Shown: one piece after another, positions 24,173 through 32,044 of the stretch
Position numbering within the stretch: the stretch's first letter is position 1
How the letters are laid out: each line of letters begins with the position of its first letter
NCBI RefSeq assembly: GCF_900105785.1
Contig: NZ_LT629799.1
Coordinates: forward strand, 2,480,001 to 2,544,000
Direction of reading: 5' to 3'
Origin: Microlunatus sagamiharensis
GTDB taxonomy: Bacteria; Actinomycetota; Actinomycetes; Propionibacteriales; Propionibacteriaceae
Length of the DNA stretch: 64,000 nt
The notes under the pieces: model-generated
What the model was told of the DNA's origin: nothing
Databases searched by the model: none
What the model saw: only the letters and a program-made list of their open reading frames with translations
Translations under genes and position numbers: made by a program

Positions 24173-25368
24173 GCCCCCAGGCTGCGGGGAGCGCCTTCAC
24201 CGTCGGCTCGGCGGCCGCGGCCGCCATCGCCCCCTCGGGGATCCGCGCCGTGGCCGACCTGGCCTGGCGCACCCCCGGCACGCTGCAGCTGCAGATGGGC
24301 GAGCCGTCGCACCCGACGCCGCCGCACGTCGTCGAGGCGCTCGCCCAGGCGGCCCGCGACGGGGCCACCCGCTACGGCCCGACCCCGGGCATCCCCGCCC
24401 TCCGCGAGGCCGCCGCGGCGAAGGTCGCCCGGGTCAACGGGCTGAGCGTCTCCCCCGACGACGTCACCGTCTGCGCGGGCGGCGTCGAGGGCCTCGGCGC
24501 GACCTACCGGGCGCTGCTCGACGCCGGTGACGAGGTCCTCGTCCCCGACCCGGGCTGGCCCAACCTCGGCACCCTCGCGGTCGTCTGCGGCGCGGTCCCG
24601 GTCGGCTACCCGCTGCTCGCCGGCGACCGCCCGGGTCCCGACCTCGACGCCCTCGAGGGGCTGGTCACGCCGCGGACGCGCGTGCTCGTGGTCAACAGCC
24701 CGTCCAACCCGACCGGCGGCGGCTTCGACGCCGCGGTCCTCGAGGACGTCCTCGGCTGGGCGGCCCGCCACGGGCTGTGGGTGGTGGCCGACGAGTGCTA
24801 CGACGAGATGTGGCTCGACGACCCGCAGCCCTGCGCGGCGCTCGTCGCGGAGCGCCTGCGCGCGTCGGGCCGGCCGGCGCCCGAGGTCGTCAGCGTCTTC
24901 TCGCTGTCGAAGACGCACGCCATGACGGGCTTCCGGCTCGGCTACATCTGCACGCCGCCCGCCCTCACCCCCGTCGTGCGCCGGGTCCAGGAGACGACCC
25001 TCTCCTGCGTCAGCACCCCGACGCAGTGGGCCGGCGCCGCGGCGCTCGGCGGCCCGCAGGACCACGTCGAGGAGATGCGGGCGGCCTACCGCGCGCGCCG
25101 CGACCGGTGCTCGGCGCAGCTCGGGGACCAGTGGGCGCTGACCCTCGCCACCCGACCGTCGGGAGCCTTCTACCTCTGGCTCGCGTACGCCGGCGACGAG
25201 CCGAGCACCGACCTCGCCCGCCGCCTCGTCGTCGACCACCAGGTCGCGCTGGCCCCGGGCCGCGCGTTCGGACCGGCCGGCGAGGGCCACCTGCGCGTCT
25301 CCCTGGCCTCGGCCGACGACGTGCTGGCCGAGGGGCTCCACCGGGTCGTGGCGGCGCTCACGGCCTGA
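24169..25368 (+). CDS. Class I/II pyridoxal-phosphate aminotransferase
   Basis: Fold-type I aminotransferase of 399 residues. PLP lysine is Lys248 in FSLSKTHAMTGFRLGY. Family blocks NSPSNPTGG, VADECYDEM and GPTPGIPALREA are present. GTG at 24169 overlaps the SDR stop (GTGA), the last junction of the rightward operon. It probably aminates or deaminates a 2-oxo acid made by the dehydrogenase or aldolase. Its stop lies 4 bases from the convergent regulator gene, so there is no room for a separate terminator. Confidence 0.92.
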   Translation: MSPQAAGSAFTVGSAAAAAIAPSGIRAVADLAWRTPGTLQLQMGEPSHPTPPHVVEALAQAARDGATRYGPTPGIPALREAAAAKVARVNGLSVSPDDVTVCAGGVEGLGATYRALLDAGDEVLVPDPGWPNLGTLAVVCGAVPVGYPLLAGDRPGPDLDALEGLVTPRTRVLVVNSPSNPTGGGFDAAVLEDVLGWAARHGLWVVADECYDEMWLDDPQPCAALVAERLRASGRPAPEVVSVFSLSKTHAMTGFRLGYICTPPALTPVVRRVQETTLSCVSTPTQWAGAAALGGPQDHVEEMRAAYRARRDRCSAQLGDQWALTLATRPSGAFYLWLAYAGDEPSTDLARRLVVDHQVALAPGRAFGPAGEGHLRVSLASADDVLAEGLHRVVAALTA

Positions 25369-25372
25369 GTCG

Positions 25373-26113
25373 TCAGACCGGTGAGTAGATCGTGAGCACC
25401 TGGTCGGGCTGATCGCTCACGAGGAACGACGCGTACGCCAGCCGCCGCTCCTCGCCCGTCCGCGTCCGCACGCGCTTGACGCCGGACTGGCTCGTGGCGA
25501 TGTCGTAGCGCGGCCACCAGGTGTCGGCCTCCGGGCTCGCCTCGCGCAGCTCGCGCTCGAGGGCGGCGAAGCGGGCCGAGCCCGGGTGCCGGCCCGCGTT
25601 GGCCCGCAGCCGGGCCAGGACCCCCTGGGCGACCAGCGGCCAGTCGGGCAGAACGTCCCGGGCCACCGGGTCGGTGAAGACCCAGCGGGCGAGGTTCGGC
25701 TGCTCGGTCTCCCAGGCCCCGCGGAACCACTCGACGGCCGCGGGGTTCCACGCGAGCAGGTCGAAGGTGCGTCCCGTCACGTACGCGGGGTGGGGCTCGA
25801 CCAGCGCCGGCACGCCGGCCACCTCGGGCGACAGCACCTCGGCCTCCTCCGCCGGCGCCACGCCGTCGCTCGCCAGGGCGTGCAGGTGGGCCCGCTCGGC
25901 GTCGCCCAGCCCCAGCGCCCTCGCGAGCGCGTCGAGCACCTGACCGGACGGGCGCACGTCGCGCCCCTGCTCGAGGAACGTGTACCAGGTGGTGCTGATC
26001 CCGGCGAGGGAGGCCAGCTCCTCACGACGCAGCCCCGGCGTCCGGCGCCGGCTGCCACTCGGCAGGCCGACGTCGACCGGTGAGGTCCGCTCCCGCCGCG
26101 CGCGCAGGAACAT
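25373..26113 (-). CDS. HTH (XRE-type) regulator with MmyB-like ligand domain
   Basis: Regulator of 246 residues. The N-terminal helix-turn-helix is typical of the MmyB-like group: FLRARRERTSPVDVGLP, RRRTPGLRREELASLAGISTTWYTFLEQGR. The C-terminal PAS-like domain has the WNPAAVEWFR block. I chose ATG 26113, which has GGAG eight bases upstream, over a longer reading that would run into the divergent gene. These regulators usually control a divergently transcribed oxidoreductase, as here. An inverted repeat CTGGTA/TACCAG lies in the shared promoter. Confidence 0.9.
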   Translation of the reverse strand: MFLRARRERTSPVDVGLPSGSRRRTPGLRREELASLAGISTTWYTFLEQGRDVRPSGQVLDALARALGLGDAERAHLHALASDGVAPAEEAEVLSPEVAGVPALVEPHPAYVTGRTFDLLAWNPAAVEWFRGAWETEQPNLARWVFTDPVARDVLPDWPLVAQGVLARLRANAGRHPGSARFAALERELREASPEADTWWPRYDIATSQSGVKRVRTRTGEERRLAYASFLVSDQPDQVLTIYSPV

Positions 26114-26157
26114 CGCGAGCTCTCCCCGACCTCGGCCGTCCGTGGTCCACTCCTCTG

Positions 26158-26176
26158 CTGGTAGGTCCGGTACCAG
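26158..26176. promoter_or_regulatory. Inverted repeat operator between the MmyB-like regulator and its divergent target
   Basis: CTGGTA (26158-26163) and TACCAG (26171-26176) form perfect 6-bp arms with a 7-base spacer. A second related element, CTGG-ATA-CCAG, lies at 26189-26199. The region is 112 bp between two divergent starts. It is the natural binding site for the regulator at 25373-26113. Confidence 0.6.
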
Positions 26177-26225
26177 TATGAAGCGGCTCTGGATACCAGG
26201 CTGAAGCCGACCGAGACTCGTGGTC

Positions 26226-27302
26226 ATGAAGGCATGGGTGCTGGGTTCGCTGGATCAGGGTCTACGGCTGGAGGAGGTCCCGGACCCCAGACCGCGCAGC
26301 GGTGGAGCCGTCCTCCGCATGCTCGCGGTGCAGGTCCCCGCGTACACGCGGGTGCTGGTCGCCGGGGGCCGCGGCGGCATCGCCACGCCGACGGTCCTGG
26401 GCGTCGGCGGCATCGGGGTGGTCGAGGCCGTGGGCGACGACGTCCACACCGTGCGGCCGGGCGAGGTGGTCATGACCGGCGGGTTCCTGACGTCGGGCCG
26501 CGTCGCCGAGCCCGAGGAGGTGCTGCTCGGCTGGACCGGCATCGGCGGTCGAGGCCGGTCGACGGCGACCACCGACGCGATGCGGCGGACCTGGCGCACC
26601 GGGACCTTCGCCGAGCGGGCGCTCATGCCCGCGTCGACCCTGCTGGCCCTGCCGGGCGCCGAGCACCACCCCGATCCCGCCCGGCTGGCGTTCCTGCCGT
26701 GGCTGACCATCGCCGCCGGAGCGGTGGAGCGGAGCGGCCTCGGCCCCGGCGACCGCGTCGTCGTGAGCGGGGCGACCGGGCAGCTGGGGGGTGCGACGGT
26801 GCTGCTCGCGCTCGCGCGCGGCGCCGGCCGGGTCGTCGCGTACGGCCGCAGCACGGCCAGCCTCGAGCGCCTCGCCGCCCTCGACCAGCGCGTACTCACC
26901 GTCCCGGCGACCGGGGACCGGGCGACGGACGCAGCGGCGCTGACCCGCGCGCTCGACGGCGACGCCGACGTGGTGGTCGACGCCCTCGGCCCGGCGCCAA
27001 CCAGCGACCTGACCATGGCGGCGTACGACGTGCTGCGCACCGACGCCACGATGGTGCTCGTCGGTGGAGTGCGCCAGGACCTGTCCATCCCCTACGGCGA
27101 CCTCATGCACCGGCGCCTCACGCTGCGTGGCTCGTGGATGGCGTCGAACGAGACCGCGTACGCGACCTGGCGCCAGGTCGAGGCCGGCCTGGTGGACCTC
27201 GACGCACTGGCGGTGACCACGGTCGGGCTGGACGACCCCGACGACGCCCTCGCGCGGGCCGAGGCGGTGCGCGGCCTGGAGATCGTCACCCTGGTGCCCT
27301 GA
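26226..27302 (+). CDS. Zinc-type alcohol dehydrogenase/quinone oxidoreductase family protein (MDR)
   Basis: Medium-chain dehydrogenase/reductase of 358 residues. The N-terminal substrate domain has VLGVGGIGVVEAVGDDV, and the cofactor fold carries VVVSGATGQLGGATVLLALARGAG. No structural zinc cysteines are seen, which fits a quinone-reductase-like member. ATG at 26226; a GTG six bases earlier is possible. It is divergent from the MmyB-like regulator, which probably represses it. Confidence 0.88.
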   Translation: MKAWVLGSLDQGLRLEEVPDPRPRSGGAVLRMLAVQVPAYTRVLVAGGRGGIATPTVLGVGGIGVVEAVGDDVHTVRPGEVVMTGGFLTSGRVAEPEEVLLGWTGIGGRGRSTATTDAMRRTWRTGTFAERALMPASTLLALPGAEHHPDPARLAFLPWLTIAAGAVERSGLGPGDRVVVSGATGQLGGATVLLALARGAGRVVAYGRSTASLERLAALDQRVLTVPATGDRATDAAALTRALDGDADVVVDALGPAPTSDLTMAAYDVLRTDATMVLVGGVRQDLSIPYGDLMHRRLTLRGSWMASNETAYATWRQVEAGLVDLDALAVTTVGLDDPDDALARAEAVRGLEIVTLVP

Positions 27303-27311
27303 GGGGAGCGG

Positions 27312-27755
27312 TCAGTCGCGAAGCGCGCGGACCATGCTCCTTAGCGCCTCGGCCGCCCGGGCCTGCCCGGCCTGGTCCAGGCCGGACAGCATCCTGACCT
27401 CGACCGCCCGCACGGCCGCGGTCGCCGCGCCCAGGCTCCGGCGGCCCTTGGCCGTGAGCCGCGTCGGGATCACCTTGCCGACGGCCTCCTCCGCGGGCCG
27501 GGCCACGAGACCCTCCTCCTCGAGGGCCTGGAGGAGGACGTTCATCGACTGCCGCGTCACGAACGCGCCGCGGGCGAGCTCGGAGCCCGAGAGCCCCGGG
27601 CGCTGGGCGAGCAGCTCCAGGCAGGAGTAGCGGGTGACGTTCATGCCGAGGGGCCGCAGCACCTCCTCCATCGCCGTGCGGAGCGCGCTCGACGCCTCCT
27701 TGAGGAGGTAGCCGACCGACGTCTCGAGGTCGATACCCGACCCTGCTTGACCCAT
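27312..27755 (-). CDS. MarR-family regulator
   Basis: Winged-helix regulator of 147 residues. MarR features are LGMNVTRYSCLELLA, LSGSELARGAFVTRQSMNVLLQALEEEGLV and the wing GKVIPTRLTAKG. The ATG at 27755 lies inside the left arm of a perfect palindrome (27754-27771), so the protein probably represses its own transcription. Its divergent partner is a VOC-family enzyme. The 3' end is 10 bases from the convergent oxidoreductase gene. Confidence 0.9.
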   Translation of the reverse strand: MGQAGSGIDLETSVGYLLKEASSALRTAMEEVLRPLGMNVTRYSCLELLAQRPGLSGSELARGAFVTRQSMNVLLQALEEEGLVARPAEEAVGKVIPTRLTAKGRRSLGAATAAVRAVEVRMLSGLDQAGQARAAEALRSMVRALRD

Positions 27756-27771
27756 GTCAGGAGTCTGACAT
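27754..27771. promoter_or_regulatory. MarR operator A, overlapping the regulator start codon
   Basis: ATGTCAG-GAGT-CTGACAT, perfect 7-bp arms. It includes the start codon of the MarR gene. The right arm CTGACA (27765-27770) also fits a -35 element for the rightward VOC gene, with the -10-like GATAAC 17 bases later at 27788-27793. Confidence 0.7.
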
Positions 27772-27780
27772 ACGCTCCCG

Positions 27781-27800
27781 TGTGTCAGATAACTGACACA
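27781..27800. promoter_or_regulatory. MarR operator B, overlapping the VOC gene promoter
   Basis: TGTGTCAG-ATAA-CTGACACA, perfect 8-bp arms. Its centre is 28 bp from that of operator A and it has the same TGTCAG/CTGACA half-sites and 4-base spacer. It covers the -10-like GATAAC of the VOC gene, as expected for a repressor site. Confidence 0.72.
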
Positions 27801-27816
27801 ACCAGAGGAGCTCTTC

Positions 27817-28185
27817 ATGCCCGTGACCGGACCCGACTTCATATCCCTGCAGGTGCGCGACCTCGACGCCTCGCAGGCCTTCTACGAGCGCTACCTCGGC
27901 CTCGTGCGCTCCCCCGCCGGCCCGCCGCACGCGGTGGTCTTCGACACGAAGCCCGTGGCCTTCGCCGTCCGCGACCTCGTGCCCGGCACCGACCTCGACG
28001 CCGTCCCGCAGCCGGGCGTGGGCGCAGCGATCTGGCTCCACGCCACCGAGGTGCAGGAGATCCACGACGCCCTCGAGGCCGACGGGCACCGGATCGTCAC
28101 GGTGCCGTTCGACGGCCCCTTCGGGCGCACGTTCACCCTCGCCGACCCGGACGGCTACCAGATCACGCTGCACGACCGCGGCTGA
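27817..28185 (+). CDS. VOC-family (glyoxalase/bleomycin resistance-like) protein
   Basis: Single vicinal-oxygen-chelate domain of 122 residues with the pattern FISLQVRDLDASQAFYERYLGL and FTLADPDGYQITLHD. Members detoxify electrophiles or bind small drugs through a metal site. AGGAG six bases before the ATG supports the start. It is controlled by the divergent MarR gene through two palindromes in the promoter. Confidence 0.9.
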   Translation: MPVTGPDFISLQVRDLDASQAFYERYLGLVRSPAGPPHAVVFDTKPVAFAVRDLVPGTDLDAVPQPGVGAAIWLHATEVQEIHDALEADGHRIVTVPFDGPFGRTFTLADPDGYQITLHDRG

Positions 28186-28205
28186 GCACCGCACCGGCAC
28201 CGCGG

Positions 28206-28757
28206 TCAGACCGGGTCGTCGAACCGGTAGGTCCTCGCGAGCGTGAGCCCCAGGTCGTGGACCGCCCGCTCGATCTCGGCCCGCGGGGCGCCGCAGGGCT
28301 CCTCGGGCAGGTGCGGGACCACGGCCCGGCCCTCGGCGTCCACGAGGACCAGGTACGACAGGCTCGTGGCGACGGCGGCGCAGGCCGCGTGGCTGTCGGG
28401 GTTCGCCACCTGGTCCGGCAGCTCGAGCGACGCCAGGAACGCCGGGGTCACCGACGACGTGCGGTCCTCCTCGATCACCACCCGGGTGGCCGTGTCCGAG
28501 ACCCAGCGGCACCGGACGACCCGTACGGGCCGGAAGTCCGCGGGCAGCACACCCGAGCCGACCAGGCCGCCGAAGCCGTCGGAGCGCGGCACCTCGCTCG
28601 GCCTCGACGGGCAGTGGTCCAGCGACGCGACTGCGACCGCGGTCGGCCGGGTCCCCTCGAGCGCGTCGGGGACCCGGGCCCCGCAGCCCGCCAGCGTGGC
28701 CGTCGCGCAGAGCACGGCGAGCCCGAGGGCGGCGGATGCCACCCGTGTCTTCAGCAC
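28206..28757 (-). CDS. Hypothetical secreted lipoprotein
   Basis: Protein of 183 residues with a lipoprotein signal peptide: basic start, hydrophobic stretch, lipobox LAGC (Cys25). The mature part contains four further cysteines (in DHCPSRP, VRCRW, HAACAA and EEPCGAP) and resembles DUF3558-like actinobacterial lipoproteins, though I cannot confirm the family. GTG start at 28757. The 3' end is 20 bases from the convergent VOC gene. Confidence 0.75.
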   Translation of the reverse strand: MLKTRVASAALGLAVLCATATLAGCGARVPDALEGTRPTAVAVASLDHCPSRPSEVPRSDGFGGLVGSGVLPADFRPVRVVRCRWVSDTATRVVIEEDRTSSVTPAFLASLELPDQVANPDSHAACAAVATSLSYLVLVDAEGRAVVPHLPEEPCGAPRAEIERAVHDLGLTLARTYRFDDPV

Positions 28758-28850
28758 CCCACGATGCTGTCGCCCACGGAGCTCGCCGCCAAGTGCTCAC
28801 GCAGATCGTTGCGGGAGCGGTACCTCTGACGGCCGGTACCGCGGCACTCG

Positions 28851-30089
28851 TCAGGAGACGCTCGACCCGATGGCACGAGCGTCCGTCGCGAGCTCCCGGA
28901 AGACGGCGAAGGCGTCGTTGCGGACCCGCGCCAGATCCTGGTCGGCGCCGCGGACGAGATCGACGAGCCCGAACTCCATGAACCACTCGTCGGGCCGCTT
29001 CTGGTCGTAGCGGTAGAGCCAGTCGACGAGGGTGAAGAACGGGAACCAGGTGAACCCGACGACGTCGTGGCCCTCGCTGCGGAGCGCGAGGAGCTCGTCG
29101 GTCGCCAGCCGGAGCCACTCGACCTTCTCCTCCGGCGTCCCGACCAGCGACGACTCGGTCACGGCGACCGGTCGCCCGTACCGGGTCGAGTAGAGCTCGA
29201 CGAGCGTGCGGAGCCCGGCGGCGTCGCTGCGCACCGGCTCGTGCCGGCCGTCCACGACGCGGCCGGTCGAGAAGCGCGGGTAGTAGTTCAGGCCGACGAC
29301 GTCGGGCTGGACGGCGTTCTCACGGAACCACGTCAGGTCGGCCTCGGTGACTCCGTGCTGGTGGAGGTAACCCCGCAACGCGTGCCCGGTGTCGACCCGC
29401 CCCGTGATCAGGTCGAGCGCCAACAGCCGACGCTCCTCGAGCAGCCAGCGAGGGAGCGGCGACGTCTCGCCCTCGAAGAGGAAGCCGGCGTCGACGTGGA
29501 CGAAGGTCGCGCCGGGAAGGACGGCCGCGATCTCCTGCTGGGTCCGCACCATGCCGCGGGCGATCTGGACGATCACCTTGACGAAGCCGTCCTGCCCCTC
29601 CAGGTATGGCGGCCAAGCACCGTTCTGCCCGCACCACTCGGCGTTGACGTGCGGCTCGTTCAGCGGGGTGTAGTCGGTCCAGACGTCTCGGTAGCGCTCA
29701 GCGACGGCCCGGCCGTAGCTCGCGACGCGCTCGGGGTAGGAGGCGTTGAGGAAGGAGTTCTCCAGCCACAGCGGCGTTCCGTAGTGCATGAGGTCGACGA
29801 CGCAGCGGATGCCGAGCTCGCGCATCACCTCGACGACCTGGTCGGTCCAGGACCAGTCGAACTCGCCGGGGCGGGGCTCGACGAGGTACCACGGCACGCC
29901 CCAGCGCAGCAGCTCCGCGCCGCTCTCCGCGACGAGCGCGAGGTCCTCGCGCCAGTGCGCGTAGTGCTGGGTCAGCTCGTACTCGTCGAGCTTGCGGTGC
30001 CCCACACGCTCCTGCGGGATGAAGGTGTCCTCGATCCCGACGCCGTAGTGCAGGCGTCCCTCCCGGTACCAGGGCGTGCTGGCGCTCAC
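28851..30089 (-). CDS. Glycoside hydrolase family 1-like beta-glycosidase
   Basis: Clan GH-A (beta/alpha)8 enzyme of 412 residues. The acid/base glutamate is Glu145 in TPLNEPHV and the nucleophile is Glu312 in VTESS, where most GH1 enzymes have TENG. GH1 enzymes are retaining beta-glucosidases or galactosidases. No signal peptide is seen, so it acts in the cytoplasm on imported di- or oligosaccharides. The GTG at 30089 follows AGAGGA ten bases upstream. It is the last gene of the LacI-flanked sugar ABC operon. Confidence 0.86.
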   Translation of the reverse strand: MSASTPWYREGRLHYGVGIEDTFIPQERVGHRKLDEYELTQHYAHWREDLALVAESGAELLRWGVPWYLVEPRPGEFDWSWTDQVVEVMRELGIRCVVDLMHYGTPLWLENSFLNASYPERVASYGRAVAERYRDVWTDYTPLNEPHVNAEWCGQNGAWPPYLEGQDGFVKVIVQIARGMVRTQQEIAAVLPGATFVHVDAGFLFEGETSPLPRWLLEERRLLALDLITGRVDTGHALRGYLHQHGVTEADLTWFRENAVQPDVVGLNYYPRFSTGRVVDGRHEPVRSDAAGLRTLVELYSTRYGRPVAVTESSLVGTPEEKVEWLRLATDELLALRSEGHDVVGFTWFPFFTLVDWLYRYDQKRPDEWFMEFGLVDLVRGADQDLARVRNDAFAVFRELATDARAIGSSVS

Positions 30090-30154
30090 GATGATGCTGT
30101 CCTCTCGATGGTGGTGATGGTGGTCGGGACGGGACGAAGGGGCCCCGAGGAGGC

Positions 30155-31051
30155 TCACTTGAGCCCGGTGGTCGCGATGCCGGCGACGAAGCTGCGCTGG
30201 ATGAGCAGGAAGAACAGCACGACGGGCACCAGGGCCAGCAGCGATCCGGCCATCAGCAGGCCGTACTCGACCACGTGCTGACCCATGAAGAGCGCGAGCC
30301 CGGCCGGCAGGGTCGAGGTCTCGACCGAGGACGACATGACCAGCGGCCAGAGCAGGTCGTTCCAGTTGTACTGGAAGTGGAACAGCCCGAGGGTGAGCAG
30401 CGCCGGTCGCGCCAGCGGCATGATCACGCTCCAGTAGGTGCGCCACTCCGACGCCCCGTCCACCCGTGCGGCCTCCTCCAGGTCCTTCGGCAGGGACAGG
30501 AAGAACTGGGTGAGGAAGAAGATGCCGAACGCGTTGGTCATGCGCGGAACGATCAGCCCAGGGAGGGTGTTGGTCAGCCCGAGCCCGTTGAGCATGTCGT
30601 ACAGCGGGATCAGCGTCACCTGGAACGGCAGCATGAGCAGCAGCAGGATCAGCACGAAGACGACGCCGCGGCCCTTGAACGGGATGCGGGCGAGGGCGTA
30701 GGCCGCCATCGAGTCGAAGAGCAGCGAGATCAGCGTGACCGAGCCCGCGAAGACGATCGTGTTGACGTAGAGCCGGGCGAACGGGATGCGGTGCCAGACG
30801 TCGACGAAGTGCTCGAGCGTCAGCTGGCGCGGCCACAGCGTCGGCGGGTAGGTGACGACGTCGGCCTCGGGCTTGAACGCCGTGAAGAACATCCAGATCA
30901 CCGGCAGCAGGACGGCCAGGCCGATGCCGATCGCAAGAACGGCGAGCAGCACGGTGACGAGGCGGTCGCCCGCCCGGCCTGAACCGTGGACCCGAGGTGC
31001 GCCCGGACTGGTCCCGGCGACCTCATCGGTCGGCAGCGTGGTGATCGCCAT
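30155..31051 (-). CDS. Sugar ABC permease, MalG/CUT1 type
   Basis: Inner-membrane permease of 298 residues with six membrane segments. The EAA coupling motif is EEAARVDGASEWRTYWSVIMPLARPAL. The ATG at 31051 shares one base with the upstream stop (TGATG). It pairs with the MalF-type permease. No ATPase is encoded nearby, so a shared MsiK-like ATPase elsewhere is expected, as is usual for CUT1 importers in actinobacteria. Confidence 0.94.
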   Translation of the reverse strand: MAITTLPTDEVAGTSPGAPRVHGSGRAGDRLVTVLLAVLAIGIGLAVLLPVIWMFFTAFKPEADVVTYPPTLWPRQLTLEHFVDVWHRIPFARLYVNTIVFAGSVTLISLLFDSMAAYALARIPFKGRGVVFVLILLLLMLPFQVTLIPLYDMLNGLGLTNTLPGLIVPRMTNAFGIFFLTQFFLSLPKDLEEAARVDGASEWRTYWSVIMPLARPALLTLGLFHFQYNWNDLLWPLVMSSSVETSTLPAGLALFMGQHVVEYGLLMAGSLLALVPVVLFFLLIQRSFVAGIATTGLK

Positions 31052-31989
31052 CAGTACCTGACCTCCCGCCGGCGGAGCCAGCCGAACTGGACCATCGAGA
31101 GCACGAACACCAAGATCAACAGCACGAACGAGATCGCCGAGGCGTAGCCGAAGCGCAGGCTCTGGAAGCCCTCGCGGTAGATCAGCACGACGAGGGTCTC
31201 GGTCCTGAAGAACGGACCGCCGTGCGTCATCACGTAGATCTGGTCGAACGCCTGCAGCGACGCGATCAGCGCCAGCACGGCGACCAGCAGCGTCTGGTTG
31301 GCCAGCAGCGGCAGCGTCATGCTGCGGAACCGCTGCCAGGCGCCGGCGCCGTCGAGCCGTGCGGCCTCGTAGACGTCGGCCGGGATCGACTGGATGCCGG
31401 CCAGGTAGATGACCATGTAGAAGCCGACGTTCTTCCACACCCCGACCGCCATGACCGCCGCCATCGCGTAGCGGGGGTCGGTCAACCAGCCCTGCTCGGG
31501 GACGATGCCGACCTTGGCGAGCCAGTAGGACAGCAGGCCGATGTTCGGGTCGAGCAGGAAGGACCAGGCGATCGCGATGATCCCGAGCGACACGATGAAC
31601 GGCAGGAAGATCGCCGTGCGGGCGAAGGCCCGTCCGACGAACGGCCGGTTCAGGAGGACGGCCAGCAGCAGCGCGAGCACCACCGTGACGGGCGTGACGA
31701 CCACGGCGTAGAGCAGCGTGTTGCCGAAGGCGTTCCAGAAGTCCGGGTCGCCGACGAGCTCGCGGTAGTTGTCGAGCCCGACGAACCGCGCCGCCCGGAT
31801 GAGGTTGTAGTCGGTCAGCGACAGGTAGGCCGCCTGGATCATCGGGTAGAGCGTGAACGCGAACAGGATGATCAGCGACGGGGCGAGGAACAGCCAGGCG
31901 GTGATCCCCCGCCGGGTCGTCGCCCGCACCCGCCGGTGCTGGCGTGCGCCCGCCGCGGCGATCGGGGCCGTGGTCGACGTGGTGGTCAT
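31051..31989 (-). CDS. Sugar ABC permease, MalF/CUT1 type
   Basis: Inner-membrane permease of 312 residues with six membrane segments after a short basic N-terminus. The coupling loop is YEAARLDGAGAWQRFRSMTLPLL. GGAGGA upstream supports ATG 31989. It lies between the binding-protein gene and the MalG-type gene in one operon. Confidence 0.94.
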   Translation of the reverse strand: MTTTSTTAPIAAAGARQHRRVRATTRRGITAWLFLAPSLIILFAFTLYPMIQAAYLSLTDYNLIRAARFVGLDNYRELVGDPDFWNAFGNTLLYAVVVTPVTVVLALLLAVLLNRPFVGRAFARTAIFLPFIVSLGIIAIAWSFLLDPNIGLLSYWLAKVGIVPEQGWLTDPRYAMAAVMAVGVWKNVGFYMVIYLAGIQSIPADVYEAARLDGAGAWQRFRSMTLPLLANQTLLVAVLALIASLQAFDQIYVMTHGGPFFRTETLVVLIYREGFQSLRFGYASAISFVLLILVFVLSMVQFGWLRRREVRY

Positions 31990-32044
31990 CGGTGTCCTCC
32001 CTCGGACGGGCGCACGGTTCGCGCGCCCGCCCACGGGTCGGTTG

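Noticed and set aside
26114-26227. Longer N-terminus for the MmyB-like regulator
   Set aside because: It would run across the operator and into the divergent gene start. ATG 26113 has a correctly spaced GGAG.
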